DNA of 64,000 nt, taken from contig OZ005696.1 of NCBI GenBank assembly GCA_963930775.1, positions 9,416,980 through 9,480,979 of the forward strand, given 5' to 3'. Below are positions 1 through 12,315 of this stretch, piece after piece; position 1 is the stretch's first letter; every line of letters begins with the position of its first letter. Origin of the DNA: Cliona cf. orientalis. Its lineage: Eukaryota > Porifera > Demospongiae > Clionaida > Clionaidae. The notes beneath the pieces are model-generated. The model was not told the origin of the DNA and did no database searches. It saw nothing but the letters and a program-made list of their open reading frames with translations. A program made the translations under genes and the position numbers.

Positions 1-3000
1 GGAGGATGGTGGCTGACTTGTTCAGAGACCACACAGTAGTTCCCCTCCTGGTTCACCAGCTCATAGGTCTCTCCAAGGAGAGGATTGAAGGGCTTACTGT
101 GTCTGTTTTTTGGGGGGGGAGGGAGAAAGAGAGAGAGAGAGAGGAAGGGGGAGAGAGAGAAGGGAGGGAGGGAGGGAGAGAAGGAGAGAGAGAGGGAGGG
201 AGAGAAGAAATGAAAACATGGAAATTTCGTATTGTGGTGGTGGGGGGTGGCTTATGTAGTTGTAAGCAAACGTTGTATAGAATTCAAAGAGGAGTGAAAG
301 GAAAAGCCAGCCAATGAGAATCAAAATAGTGAATTCTATTGACAATACTCTGAGGAGAGCTAGCATAACAAACGTCTCCACTTCTTACAGCCATCACATG
401 TTTTCGGTATTCAGGTAGTGTGGTAGTGTGTAACAACAACATGCTGCAAGCTCAGCAAATTACCAAGACACAACAGAGTACAAGTGTGTGTAGCTGTAGC
501 TGTAGCTTACTCGAGAGTGAAGCACCACCGGTTAAGAGAGAAGACTAAGCAACAATGGAACCAACATTTCTACATTTCACAAGTAATCAACACTGCACTA
601 TAGCCGAAAGATTATCTACCATGCTTTCATCGTTTTTGGTCAGCCAACTGAAAAATGATAAAACTTCCATTACAAGGAGAAATATTCACGATTCAGATCA
701 CCTAAGACATAATTACAACTGTACACACCTCTCATTATTAACATAATCAATCAAAAACATACTATATCTATCACTTATGTTTAATAAACTGAGGGAGGTG
801 ACTAATAATAGTAAAAGGTCAAAGGTGAAAGTGAGCGTTCGGTGGGAGGTGGTGGTTTACATAATGAGCAACAGCTGTCTACACAAACCTGGTCAGAGTT
901 GTGACAAAACACGAGCAAGAGAGAGCAGCGAGGTAGGCAAGACGCTTGTGGATGGTCGTAGCAGCTATGGAGGGAGGAAGGGAGGGAGAGAGAGAGACAG
1001 AGAGAGAGAGAGAATGAAAGAGAAAGAGAAAGCGTAAACATAACTCAAATATAGGGAAATTGCAACTCACAAATCATACACAGCACACAACTAAAGGAAA
1101 GTCACGTTTCCTATAAAAGGAACAACTTACCAGCTGCCTTGTGACACAGGTCAACATATTCTATATCTTCGACTAGTCTCTGCATTAAAAAAGAAACAAA
1201 ATTCAGCTACCCTGTGCTCCCCACCCTCTAAATTCACTCCTCTGTAGCTTTTGGCTACATCAAATGGGCAAATGGGAAGCCAGGATCTTCCCACAACCTC
1301 AGACACTCACTCCGTGGCCCAGTAGCCATGGAGACAGAGAGTATAACGATGTCTAACTGACACCCTTCAAGCCTGTGTGGTGCCACTATGACATTAGGAG
1401 TGTGTATGTGTGAGCAGTGAGCTGTAACCCAGCCAACCTCATCAAAGCATAACTACAGATTGCATTCTCCAACACCTATACTCTATGCTCACTGGCTGCA
1501 AGTGTACTATATAGCACATGGACGGACACTGCATGCACAGTACATCTGTAGTCTGGGATACTTGTGACTAAAGCTTTGATAATGCATTCTAACATAGACA
1601 GGTAGTGCCTATCAGATTCTATGCTCACTGCACTGGCTGCATGTCCACTGGCTATGCATGGACACAGACTCTACATGACATTGTACATATATACATGAAT
1701 TATGTAGTCTGAGAAACTGACGGCCAAAAGCTTCGATAATGCATTCTAACATAGACAGGTACACTGGTTACAGCCATGTAGCCTGGGCATACACGCACAT
1801 ACTTGACACCAGCTCCTGATAATTATTAAACAGTACACTGGTCCAACATGCATATATGATGTATGTGAACATGTCACTGCACTGTAACTGTGGTGATATT
1901 GAGCCCAGTGCAAAAACAGCAGGGGAAGTTATGCTCTACAGACGAGACACGAACTGACTTCCTAGACATTCATCACTAGTACTACATCACTGGAACTAAC
2001 AGGGAAAAGAGGAATTTTTTGGTGCAAAAACACTCACACACACACACACACACACTCGTAACATGAAGATTTCTGATGTGAGTACATGTAAGTCTTTGTG
2101 GGTGTAGTACGTACGTTTTGAAGCCACCTGTATAGAATACAATGCAAAAATGGTTTCCCCGTTTGCAGTAGATTTGGCACATTTGAGCATCGTTAAGCTC
2201 TTGCTTCTACTTCGCGTACTAACTCGATGGCAAGCGCTTGGATGAATGCCCAGCGTACGCTCTAAGGGAGGTACTATAATATGCGCATCACACACTCTAT
2301 AGAACGCTATAGCATGTGTTATACACATTCTGTGCAATCGAGAGTTACAATGCCAAGCTACCGCTGACCAATAAACTCTGACATATAAACTACCTGGGAA
2401 ATTGAAGAAACCTACTTCATTTGAAGATGTTTCTGTCAAAGGAGAGCAAGTATTGTATACAGAACATGAATATACATGTACATAAGCGGTGCTTCACTGT
2501 ATGCTAGCGACACGCAGCTTCTTAACGAGCGGCTATGTCACGCCTTGGAGCAGGTGTGGACAACTGGGCTAGTTACGTAGAGGTACTATGGTGTACAAGT
2601 AAGCAACAGAGAACTAGCTACCATGTCGGACAACATACGACAACCGGTAGCTACAGTTAGTGCGACGTGCAGCATGTATAATCAATTAATTACACGGCTC
2701 GACACAAAATTTAAAAAGGAGTAATTACAAAAGATTTGACTATCTCGGTGATTACAAACTGAACCTGCTTTAGACGCCATCAATTTACAAATCTTAGACC
2801 TCATTAAAGCCTACTTAGAGAGAGATACAGCCAAAAATTGTCACCAAATTCATCACCATATTGATAATTACATAGCAAAAAAAAACCACCCCACCAAAAT
2901 TTCTAAAGGTGGCTGGGCTTGGTGAAATTTTTTTTTTTAATTTCGGCTACAGAGTATCTGGTATACCTGTGTGAAGGAGAGAGGTTCGTTAAGGTGGACT

Positions 3001-4982
3001 GGTAGGGCAATCTTCGTCACATCCTTTCCAATCATACTTTTGAGGATGCTGCACAAAAAGAGAGAGAGGGAGAGAGAAAGAGAGAGAGAGGGAGAGAGAG
3101 AGGAAAGGGCATTCAATGTAATAAAATAAAAGTACCAAAACACAGGCAGCTTGCAAGCCAACAAAGAGAGAGACACAATGCAACCCACATCCTCCGCGAG
3201 GCACCAATACCATAATAGAACGATTACATACACACTTCATAGGGTGAAAAACTGTTGATATAATATTCTGGAGTCCAGCCGATCTCTGAGGCCCTAGGCT
3301 AGCCCTCCAAGAATGATCAATGCAATTATCGTGTATTTATATATACACTCTCTCTATACAGCATAACTATTGAAGTATTGAGTCAATTTTTTGAGCATCC
3401 GCTGGGTGTCTTACTTGTCTCTGGGGCCCTCCCTCCCCTTCCCTCCCTTCCTTCCTCCAAGGATACAGCTAGTTGGCCATTGAGTGAATGGACAGCTGCT
3501 CTCAACGAAATTCTTCGCATACTATCTGTGCTACACATACATCACGAGTGAGTCTATAGTAATATCAGCTCTGACGTATTTGGCTTTTTGTGATAATATG
3601 AGCCGTCCCTACTTACAGAGTTAATTACTACTGAATCCGTAACTATAGTACTTGGAATCATATCTCTTGATTAGTATGGACACTACCACTAGTTGGCATA
3701 TCTCCGTTAATTTCAGGGCCTATACAGCTGATTCTCATCAAAGGTTTCCAGGTCATCTACACCAAATGATGCATTATACATTGTGCAGGCCTAAACGTCT
3801 TTTTGATTAGTTAGTACAGCAAGGACAATTGGTCACAAAAGAGGCAAGTTCACTAATACAAACAATAAGGGTTCAATACACTGTATACATGTATGTATAT
3901 ACAATGGAGCACACTTATGCCACATGCACCTGACCTGTATTATTGCACACACATGTTCGTTAACCCCATAACCGTATTCATTGAGTCTGTGGTATTTTCC
4001 TCCCTTTCTGAGCTCGTGAGGATATGGGATTCATTGCCCAGTATTGTGCTAAGGAAAAGTGCCTTCTATGGCCAGTTGTGTCAGTTGGTGGCAATAAGAC
4101 ACTCGTAAATTCACTTAAGAGTTGGAACTGGTAATGACAACAAATGTGGAGAGAGAGAGAGAAAGTAGCCTCGTGGGAATGAGGCTAGAGAGAAAGGTGT
4201 ATGTATGGCATACCTCCATAGATTCAATGTACTTCGGTCGCGGGGGAAAGGTAGTCTGTTTCGAGGGCTTTTCGGTTTAGAAGGAGCTGCAGTGTGCAAT
4301 AGAGAATATAATATCAGGAAGAAATTGTAGCCAAAATTAATTTTGAATAAATTTTTTAGCTTCCTGTTGTGTCTAAGCATAGGTGTTGACCTCTCTATCC
4401 ATCTCTCACTCTCACTCTCCCCCCCCCCTCTCTCTCTCTCTCCCTTCTTACACAATAGTCTAAAAAAGTCACTAAAAGAGTCGGGGTTGATGACGGGTTC
4501 TGCCTCTTCCACGATGGGCTGTGGGCTCTTGTACGTGGCCACACCGCTGGGTACAAGTGAGAACAGGTTCGAGACATTTGTGCTTATGCTATTGCTGTCC
4601 TTTGACTTGACCATCGAGTCAGTGATGCACTGTTCCAGTGGACTCTCCTGCGCATCCTGATACTGTTTCACGGTGTGTGTGTGTGTGCACTAAGATTACA
4701 AACACTATGAAGACAATCATACCTAAAATTAATGCGTTAAAAATGACAAAGTTCAGAGGTGTCCTCTGACTAGAGATCATGGTACACTAGTTCTTACCTC
4801 GTCGCTGCTCGATTCGTCATCTTCGCGGAGATTGTTGACTACGTCCGGACCTTCGTTTTCCATCTCTCGCTGAGACAGAGCTGCCCCTCTGGCCGACGCT
4901 GCTTCTACTGCTACGAAACACACGAGAGAAAACACACACTCACTCACTACTGTACTTGACTCGAGCTGGAGATCTGCCACAT
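1..4982 (-). CDS. OSBP-related protein (ORP), partial: C-terminal part lies beyond the left edge
   Basis: Exons on the minus strand, in gene order: about 4797-4916, 4456-4661, 4214-4286, 2967-3048, 1131-1179, 889-964 and 1-96. All junctions use GT-AG with matching phases. The joined product carries an acidic stretch before YQDAQ (the FFDA-like region), then [19 protein letters not shown] and [30 protein letters not shown] and finally EQVSHHPP. The last is the ORP family signature at the lipid-binding domain entrance. ORPs bind sterol and phosphoinositides and exchange lipids at membrane contact sites. The first exon is uncertain: an ATG at 4982-4980 gives about 10 codons before possible donors, but no choice fits perfectly. 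No PH domain fits in the visible 5' space, so this looks like a short ORP. The ORP subgroup cannot be settled without the C-terminus. Confidence 0.9.
98..888. other. ORP intron with GA-rich microsatellite
   Basis: This intron lies between the last visible ORP exon (1-96) and the exon at 889-964. Positions 118-210 are almost pure purine (GA/GGGA). Read in the gene's sense this is a CT-rich tract just upstream of the 3' splice site. Open frames through it (repeated E/R/G residues) are low-complexity artefacts. I see no other gene in it. Confidence 0.7.
971..1031 (-). repeat. GA/CT-rich microsatellite at ORP 3' splice site
   Basis: The plus strand is a purine run. In the transcript it is a CT-rich pyrimidine tract ending just upstream of the acceptor of the exon at 889-964. 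It probably acts as an oversized polypyrimidine tract. Confidence 0.7.
1180..2966 (-). other. Long ORP intron with a diverged ~140-bp tandem duplication and a CA repeat
   Basis: Two related segments, about 1482-1615 and 1619-1770, share a 'ctatgctcactggctgca'-like start and a near-identical end. The end, 'gataatgcattctaacatag' followed by 'acaggta', lies at about 1577-1604 and 1735-1762. A CA dinucleotide repeat lies at about 2034-2056. A 147-codon open frame at 1996-2439 (minus) runs through the CA repeat, has no recognisable domain and is not supported as a gene. Confidence 0.6.
3055..3106 (-). repeat. GA/CT-rich microsatellite at ORP 3' splice site
   Basis: A purine run on the plus strand, hence a CT-rich tract in the transcript. 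It lies just upstream of the acceptor of the ORP exon at 2967-3048. Confidence 0.65.
3107..4213 (-). other. ORP intron, no further gene seen
   Basis: AT-rich sequence between two ORP exons (2967-3048 and 4214-4286). I see no splice-consistent coding segment, RNA gene or mobile element apart from a GA-rich stretch near 4150-4165. The short open frame at 3893-4108 (plus) has no recognisable motif. Confidence 0.5.
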
Positions 4983-5374
4983 TTGCGGTATAGGGTACCG
5001 GGTATCCGGAAATGAAATTAAATCATCGTGCGGCGCGCGCTTCAAGTGAGCATATTGCGCATGCGTACCGCGTATGCAGGGAGATCGATAGGCGGTGCTT
5101 CAATCGGGGGGATCTTGACAGCCCCAGTGCTGATTTGCGTGCATTGTGAATCGAGTTAACGTCCTATCGGGGACCAGCCCCACCCCTAGCGTAGCATGCA
5201 TCAGCAACGTCGAGAGGCGAGTATGAATCGAGGTGGACATAAAACTAGTTAGACAATCAGTCTAGGTCAGTTGAGTTTAAATTAGAAAGATAGGAGTGGT
5301 GCAATGTAAAGCCTTCCAATCAACCAGATAGCTGCCAGGGATACTACAGATAATATTGCAGCAACAAATTGAAA
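4983..5374. promoter_or_regulatory. Divergent promoter region, ORP / SRCR receptor
   Basis: This ~390-bp gap separates the 5' ends of the minus-strand ORP gene and the plus-strand SRCR receptor. It holds CpG-containing sequence at about 5030-5215 and one NRF-1-like palindrome at 5056-5067. The arrangement suggests a shared bidirectional promoter. No coding sequence is evident. Confidence 0.6.
5056..5067. promoter_or_regulatory. NRF-1-like palindromic site TGCGCATGCGTA
   Basis: It matches the NRF-1/alpha-Pal core (GCGCATGCGC) with one end change. It lies about 75 bp upstream of the probable ORP start and about 310 bp upstream of the SRCR receptor ATG. The motif recurs at other gene starts in this window. 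Confidence 0.6.
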
Positions 5375-7080
5375 ATGAGTGCAGAAATAGCGTGGCTGTG
5401 CCCGCTATTGATGGTTTATATACTTTCTCTCCCTTCAAATGCAATCAGCAGTGGTAAGCAATTTCAAAATTTCAAATTTTAGCAATCATCATCATCAATT
5501 TTTGCATTTCAGGGGAGACCTCCACTGTGAGATTAGTAGGTGGAGCAGTGCCCTCAGAAGGGAGATTAGAGGTCCTCTATAATGGCACCTGGGGCACTGT
5601 CTGTGATGATTACTTCAGCTGGCGAGAAGCTTTCGTTGTCTGCAGAAGACAGCTAAATTATGTAGGTGTGCTCTCTGTTTCTGCTAGCCTTTTTGGAGCT
5701 GGAGAAGGCCCCATTTGGCTCGATAATGTGGATTGCAATGGATCTGAGGATTCGATATTTGATTGTCAACATAGAGGTTTTGGTGTGCACAACTGTGTCC
5801 ACACAGACGATATAGGAATAATATGTGGTGAGTGCCATACTCTTTATTATGTACACATTAATTTTAATATTGAGATATACCAATATTCCGCTTTAGATAC
5901 CCAAGTGGGCGAAGAGGGAGCTGTACGGCTCGCTGGAGGTGATAGTGTCTTAAATGGCCGGATTGAAATCTTTCACAATGGCCAATGGGGTACTGTATGT
6001 GACAGGCAGTGGGATCTTAACGATGCAATGGTTGTTTGCCGACAACTAGGATTCCAAGGTGTTAAGCTATAATAATAATTATTATTCATTTAATTTCATC
6101 ACAATTAACCATTATTAGGTGCACTTGGTGCCCCCCTGAGATCCCGTTATGGGGCGGGGATTGGCGCAATCTGGCTATCAGGTGTCAGCTGCACTGGATC
6201 CGAGTCAAGGCTGGACCAGTGCAATCATAATGGATGGGGAGTGGCGTCATTTTGTTATCACCGTAGCAGTGATGCCTCAGTTCAATGTGAAGGTATTATA
6301 CATTATAACAACATATTGCATTGATTAATTAATTTTTAATTTATAGGAGATATTCCAACTACTCCACCAACTGCACCGCCACAAGTCGAGCCATCTTCGC
6401 ATACCACCACCATTTGTGAAATTGCTCCCAGCGTTACGACAGTGAGCAGACGTACAGTACTCCCCTCACAGAAAGCACCTACTACCATCAGCAAGCTAGC
6501 ATCACAAAATTTAATGTTACCAATGCAGCCTACCAAGCTGGCATCACAAAGTTCAATGTTGCCAGTGCAGTCTAGTTCACCCACCGTGATCCTTCCTACC
6601 GCTAGTGATGTTGGTGATAATTTCTCGCAAATGGAGCTAATTCTTGGATTAGTCGCTTTAGGGTGCTTGCTGCTCACATCAGCAATACTTCTCTCTATTG
6701 TCATTACTGTGTGCATCTGCAGGTAAGGTGTGAAGTACCAGTAGTTACTGAGCCCTTGTTCCCAGGCCATTAATTCCTTTTATCTGTATTGGAAATCAGG
6801 GAGCTTGGGGATGGAGATTGGCCTTGTCCCCAGATTTAGCTATAGTACACAGCTACAGTTTTACTAGGAATGATCGACATTATGTATACATTATTATTAT
6901 TGATATTACATCTTTTTTCACAGGACCAAGCGTAGTAAATCTGTCCGTGTGGAAGATTTCCAGTCAGCTCGAGGTCAGTCGGTTGATTTCCCTCCAATCG
7001 CAGGGCTAGTTGGGGGCCCGGGGTCAGCAGATAGTGAGGTGGTACTCACTAATCCAATACGTATAAATATTAATTATTAA
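5375..7080 (+). CDS. Transmembrane protein with two SRCR domains
   Basis: Six exons: 5375-5453, 5513-5827, 5897-6058, 6119-6292, 6347-6722 and 6924 to about 7080. If the last block is one base different the stop moves to about 7110. The first exon encodes a signal peptide (MSAEIAWLCPLLMVYILSLP). Exon 2 is a complete SRCR domain opening with VRLVGGAVPSEGRLEVLYNG. Exons 3-4 form a second SRCR domain ([36 protein letters not shown]). A Ser/Thr-rich stalk with two near-repeats containing KLASQ follows, then one membrane span (LILGLVALGCLLLTSAILLS), a short basic juxtamembrane RTKRSK and a tail of about 45 residues. SRCR ectodomains bind proteins or glycans. This is a type I surface receptor of unknown ligand, about 420 residues long. 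Confidence 0.88.
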
Positions 7081-7084
7081 TATT

Positions 7085-7471
7085 ATGTCTTATGCTCATA
7101 CCAGTCATAGTTATAGCTGATTGTGCAAGTTCATTCGTTTATTACATTTTTGTGGTCTGTATGTATTGAATATACAATGTCATGTAGCTGTGTGTTATAT
7201 TATCAGCATTGTGATGTGGTTATCTCAAAATTGCGTAAAAATTTTATTATTGCAGATTTATTAATAATATTATTATTACAGTTGGTCATCAACATCAAAA
7301 TTAAATTAATAAGTAGCTTGTTGATAGTTAGCTTTGAGCAGTTTACAAACACCAAAAAAATACAAGAACATAGAAAACAAGTAAGCATTTGGACAGGAAT
7401 AAATAAGAACATTTTTTACAGTTTCAAAAGAAACCATGGAATTAACAAAAATCTTTTGATTTCGGCAGTTT
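7085..7471. other. Convergent intergenic region
   Basis: AT-rich sequence between the 3' end of the SRCR receptor and the 3' end of the POM121-like gene. It most likely holds both 3' UTRs. Open frames on both strands here are AT-driven and show no domain. Confidence 0.55.
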
Positions 7472-10400
7472 CTACTTTTTTCTTCTTCTAGCTCTTGCAA
7501 CAGGTCGTCCCGATCCTGAGTCCCTTGGGGTACCAGCCGAAAAGCTAATGTTTAGTCCTGAAGGGTTTGCTGGAAAACCGAACCCCGCTTGACTAGGTTG
7601 GTTCGTTGGGGTAGCGAAGGAGACCTGTTTTTGAGGCTGGGGCTGGGGGGTGTGAAACACATTCGAGTTCGGCTGTTGCTGCTGAAGTTGATTCTGGAAG
7701 ATATTGGATTGTGATGGATTGTTACTACTGAACACTCCACCACTCGTACCAGCACCAGCACCAGGGTTCATTCCCATTCCAGCACTGAAATTGAATCCAG
7801 AACTCCCATTCTGAGACTGATTTCCAAGTCCAAGACCGGTGCTCCCATTTGCACTGAAGTTGAAACCACTTGAATTATTCGGTTTCTGTCCGAATGCAAA
7901 CACTCCACCTTGGCTCTGCTGTAACTGTTGCTGCTGTTGAGCAGTCTGTTGCTGCTGATTACCTATCGCTGACGCCGAAAAATTGAAATTGACTCCACTC
8001 TTCTGAGTTGAATTTCCAGGGGCTAGTTGATTATTCATTTGAGCAGGGGTACTCCCTGATTTCTGAAAGAGCCCCCCTCCAACTCCTCCTCCAGCATTCG
8101 CTGTTCCTGCTGAGAAACTGAATCCAGCTGATGAACCGCTTGCCTGACTGCTGGCATTGAAGGAGGGGAAACTGCTTCCCTGCTGGGTCTGTGAGTTATT
8201 GGCACCAGCAGAGAACTTAAATCCAGAAGCCGTGCCCTGTTGCTGACTATTGAAAAGTCCACCAGCGCTGTTAGTAGGCTGACTAGGCTGCTGCTGGGTG
8301 CTCGCCCCTGCTGAAAATATCGATGATTGGTTTTGCTGCTGATTATTTCCTGGTTTACTATTAAATAGAGAGAGGCCCCTTCCAGTCGACTGAGCACCAG
8401 CGTTCAACTTCAATCCAGACGCACTCTGCTGCTGACCACTGCTGTTTAGTCCACCAGCTGAAAAACTGAATGTTGAATTTTTTGCCTGGTCCTGTTGAGC
8501 TGCAGCAGCGAAATTTAGTCCAGTATTACTCGAGGCAGGTAGACCACTCCCACTCCCTCCATTGTTAGCAGGAGTCTGAGAGAAATTGAATGATATACCA
8601 CCACTACTACTCTTCTGACTGTCCTGAGATTGTGCCCCTCCGAAAATAGAGGGTTGCTGTTGCTGCTGCTGTGGTTGGGCCTGAAAAATCAGACCACCAT
8701 TTGGGCCGGTTGAAGACGTCTGCTGCGATTGTGACACAGCTGGCATCTGTAGGCCAGAGCTCATCCCAAATATACTGTTCGTATTAGCGGAGGAGTTCGC
8801 TGTGGATGATGTTGGTTTTGTGCTCTGAAGCAGACTGTTCAACTGTTGTTGCTGCGATTGTTGAGTAGTTGTGGGGAGGGCAAATGTAAATCCCCCAGGC
8901 ACACCTGTTGAGGGGGCATTGGTGGTGGAATTTGCACCACTGAATATGCTTCCCCCGGCGGCCCCTGGAGCCAGAGCCAGAGCTGTGGCATTCGTCGTAC
9001 TAGGAACGGAACTACAGACAGAAGAAGTGGCACTGCCCTGAAATATATTATTCAGCTGTGGGGCATTATTGCTGCTGCTGCCAGGGCCAGGGAGAGAGAA
9101 TCCCACAGACTGCTGTGGAGCAAAGTTGATACCTTGAGTTAGAGTGAGGCCACCACCACCAGCCGTTGAAGCTTGACTGTTCCGGAGAGTGGCATTAGTA
9201 TTCAATGTATTGCCAGCAGAAGCAGTGTTCGTTGTAGTCGCAAGAGTCGACGAAAACTGAGGCAGCTGCAGTTGAGTTCCAGCCATTGAAATTGAGGCAT
9301 TCGTTCCGAGTATCAGACCAGTACTAGCCTGTGGTGCGGTAGACGATGGTAGAATGTTGGCAGTACTAGGAGGTTGACCAGCCGGCTGACTAACTTGAGG
9401 GAAGGCGAAGTTAGCCTGGGTGGTCGAGGCAGGGGTGGGGACAGGGAGAGGAGCAAATGATACCGATTTAACTTGAAGAGGCTGCATCGATGGAGGAGCA
9501 GCAGTGGCAGTAGAAGTCTGAGCTAGGGAGCTCTTGGGCAAAGCTGAAGACGACAGACTCACAGAAGAAGCAGAAGTGCTCTGAGCTGGTGGCGTGGACT
9601 TGGGCATTGTCAAAGACGAGCTACCACCACCAATAGCAGTAGACAGAGAGCTGCTATTTTTAGTAACGGAGCTCGCGGAAGGGAGAGAAGGAAGACTACC
9701 GGAGAGACTGGACGACAGCCTCACACCAGAGATAAGGTTCGAGGTATCCTTAGTCGAGGCAGCGGTAGCGGTGGACAGGGACAGTGTACTTTGTGAAGAC
9801 AGTGAGGTGAGAGATGTCATGGATACGGTCGTTTGAGGAGGAGGGGGGTCTTCCGCCGTGAGAATCTCTCTCAGTTTAGCGGCTGCAGCCTCGCGGTCTT
9901 TCTTAAGGTCTTCCTGGGTCACTGTGTGAGTGGTTGAGAGAGGAGTGGGCTGCAGAAAAGGAAAAAAAAAATAAGGTAAGGGAAGGTAGTACATGTATAT
10001 AAAAATCAATAGCTAATGGAGATTATTAATTTTACTTACCAGATGAGGCTTGTTCCCAGTGGCGCAAAAGATGGGTAGTTTTCTCCTGTTAGAGGACTTC
10101 TTATCGCCACCCTTCGGAGAGAAGACGGCCTTCAGGTTGCTAAGCGATTCTTCCCTCTGTGTACGAATAAAGACAACAATAGGTAGTGAAATGGAATTTG
10201 AAAATTCATTGAGTATGACATCATCTCAGTATATCATGTCCCTTGAACATACACACATATTGTACACAACTGAACTTCCCTGCACTTGACTTCCTAGTAA
10301 TTGTGAATACCATTAACATAAAACTAAGTACCCTATTCCCCTCATATACATGTACAGTGTGTGCAAATACTTAATATAATATTATAGTGTATACACCAAT

Positions 10401-12024
10401 CTCACCTTTCTGTTGATCTCGGCTTCGTCAAATTGCACGGGAGGTGTCAAGCTCCTTTGCTGCTGCAAACCGTCAACCTCCAGGCCACCAATACACTCGC
10501 TCGGAGCTCTGGAACTGGCCTTACTCGACACTCCACCACTGCTCTCTCTCTCCCCGGCCTCACTGCACTCCGACAACTCACTCTCTCCGTCAAACTCGAA
10601 GTCAGGAAGCGAGACTTTTTTCCCACCACCACCACCACCACCACCACTGCGAATTGGCAAAGGTGCGACCAGTCCACCACTTTCACCTTCAGGGGCAAAT
10701 CGGGACTTTTTCGAGTCTGGCGACATCGAGTAAGAAGGTGCAGTATAGGCACGTTTTCGGTCTCCCAGTATGTACGAGAGAGGGCTCTTGTGTTTGTGTT
10801 GTGCATCAGAGTCTTGGGAGCTGTGTTTGGTACGTTTGGCCAGAGGAGCTCCACCAGAGTCAGAGGTGGAGGGAGTGTGATTACTGTCGTCATCTGGACC
10901 TGAAGTAGCCCATCGTTTCCTGCATAAGAGACAGTAATCATACTGAAAATAAAACTTAATAGTACTATTATTATGAGTTGGATTTACTATGAAATATTGA
11001 TCATAGATGGAATTTTACCCTCTCTGTTACAAACACCAGGAATGTTCGTTAAAAACAAAACATACATGCAAGTATTTGAACGAGCCATCGTATCAAATGT
11101 TTCTATAGTAATGTATAGCTATAAACAAGCCTACGCATAAGTACACACAAACTATGCAGACATGATACAGACAGCTTGCTTACCTTCGCTGCCTCAAGGC
11201 AGACATCACCACATTCTTGTCGCAGGGGTCTCGGGTCTTTACAGGCGATCCCTCTCCATTGGTCGATCTCAAACCAGTTTCATGAGCACCATTCTCTGTA
11301 CTGCTACCTTCTTCTCGGCTCGAATTCAAACTCGGAGAATTTGATGGTAGATCGTACGTCCCGGTCCCAGATAGTTTAACAACCACTGGGCTGATGTTCA
11401 CCCCACTCCTGAATGTCTTCCCCCTGGTGGCCAAGTGGACAAGGCTAGTTGGAGCACGATGCTTGTCATTCAACATCTGTTTGACCAACGAGCTCTGACC
11501 GGGGGCCTGATGTCCGTTTCGTGCACTCATGAGCATGCTGCTCCCAGCTCCGACACGGACCATTGCGGGAGAGAGGGTCTTCTTGTGTAGAAGGGTGTCT
11601 CTGTGGGAGGGGGAGGGAGAGCACAGGCGATCCAGAACGTCGGGATTTTGTTTCGACATGTGGTATCCATTGACAGGGGAGGCACTACTGCGAGCATGGT
11701 CCACAAGTGATCTCTGCCTTGGCTTGAATGCTGGAGTCTTCATTGCACTGTAGAAGTATGTGCGTGTGTGTAATAAACTGATGGTAATTGACATGGTGGG
11801 CTTTAATTAGATATCTATACAAAATCCACATGGTTTCATAATTACCCCCACTTATTACCCAATTATCACGTTAACTAATTTTAACTAGGGTACACTAATA
11901 ATCATTTATCTCACCTGAACGACAGTCTTCCTTTAATATCGCTCAAACGGCCGAGGGAGGGAGAGTTGAGCGCCGTAGGCCTCGGGAGAGATGAGGTCAT
12001 CCAGTTCGAACGGCGATTCGACAT
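7472..12024 (-). CDS. POM121-like FG nucleoporin, soluble form
   Basis: Five exons on the minus strand: about 11915-12024, 11184-11747, 10406-10919, 10040-10156 and 7472-9949. Phases agree and give about 1260 residues. The N-terminal third is basic and Ser/Pro-rich. It contains SALRQRRKRW around residue 215-225, followed by an acidic/KR region, which resembles the conserved segment of vertebrate POM121. From about residue 440 the protein is a low-complexity S/T/N/Q/G domain. Its repeats are mostly F-x-F-S-A-G (GFNFSAG, GFSFSAG, GFKFSAG, TFSFSAG) with a few true FG dipeptides (SIFGG, FAFGQ, GFGF). It ends in basic RARRRKK. FG nucleoporins form the permeability barrier of the nuclear pore. Vertebrate POM121 has an N-terminal membrane anchor; none is visible here. 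A Nup153 identity is less likely because no zinc fingers are seen. Confidence 0.72.
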
Positions 12025-12244
12025 CTTCGAGTTGTACAGGTTACTTTTTTCGAAAACTTATCGTATCGGCTTTGCTCGAAAACAGTCTGCCGATGACCTG
12101 ACGGGTGAAGTTTTATAGAAAACGCTGACGAGAGCTCGCTGCGTCGGCACAGCGGAGCCTATTTTTGGAAAGGGAACCAGAGTTTGAAATTTCTGCTTCG
12201 TGGCAGTTAAAACCTGTTTGACAAGTTCCGAAACAAACAAGTTT

Positions 12245-12256
12245 TGCGCATGCTCA
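12245..12256. promoter_or_regulatory. NRF-1-like site TGCGCATGCTCA
   Basis: One half-site matches the NRF-1 core and the other has one change. It lies in the POM121-like/cyclin L divergent promoter, upstream of the second, perfect copy. Confidence 0.55.
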
Positions 12257-12303
12257 TAACGTTCAATCGACACCGATGACGTAATGTTAGTAGGCATTTA
12301 ATT

Positions 12304-12315
12304 TGCGCATGCGCA
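12304..12315. promoter_or_regulatory. NRF-1-like site TGCGCATGCGCA
   Basis: A perfect 12-base palindrome matching the NRF-1 consensus. It lies about 280 bp upstream of the POM121-like start and about 265 bp upstream of the cyclin L start. Confidence 0.65.

Noticed and set aside
6..381. Glu/Arg/Gly-rich or Ser/Leu-rich open frames around the GA microsatellite
   Set aside because: Low-complexity translation of a purine repeat inside an intron.
1996..2439. 147-codon open frame on the minus strand in an ORP intron
   Set aside because: It has no domain, runs through a CA repeat and sits between phase-matched ORP exons. There is no splice-consistent partner.
10413..10941. Several overlapping open frames on the plus strand and other frames opposite the POM121-like exon 3
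   Set aside because: Shadows of the real exon. The minus-strand frame has correct splice sites and family similarity.
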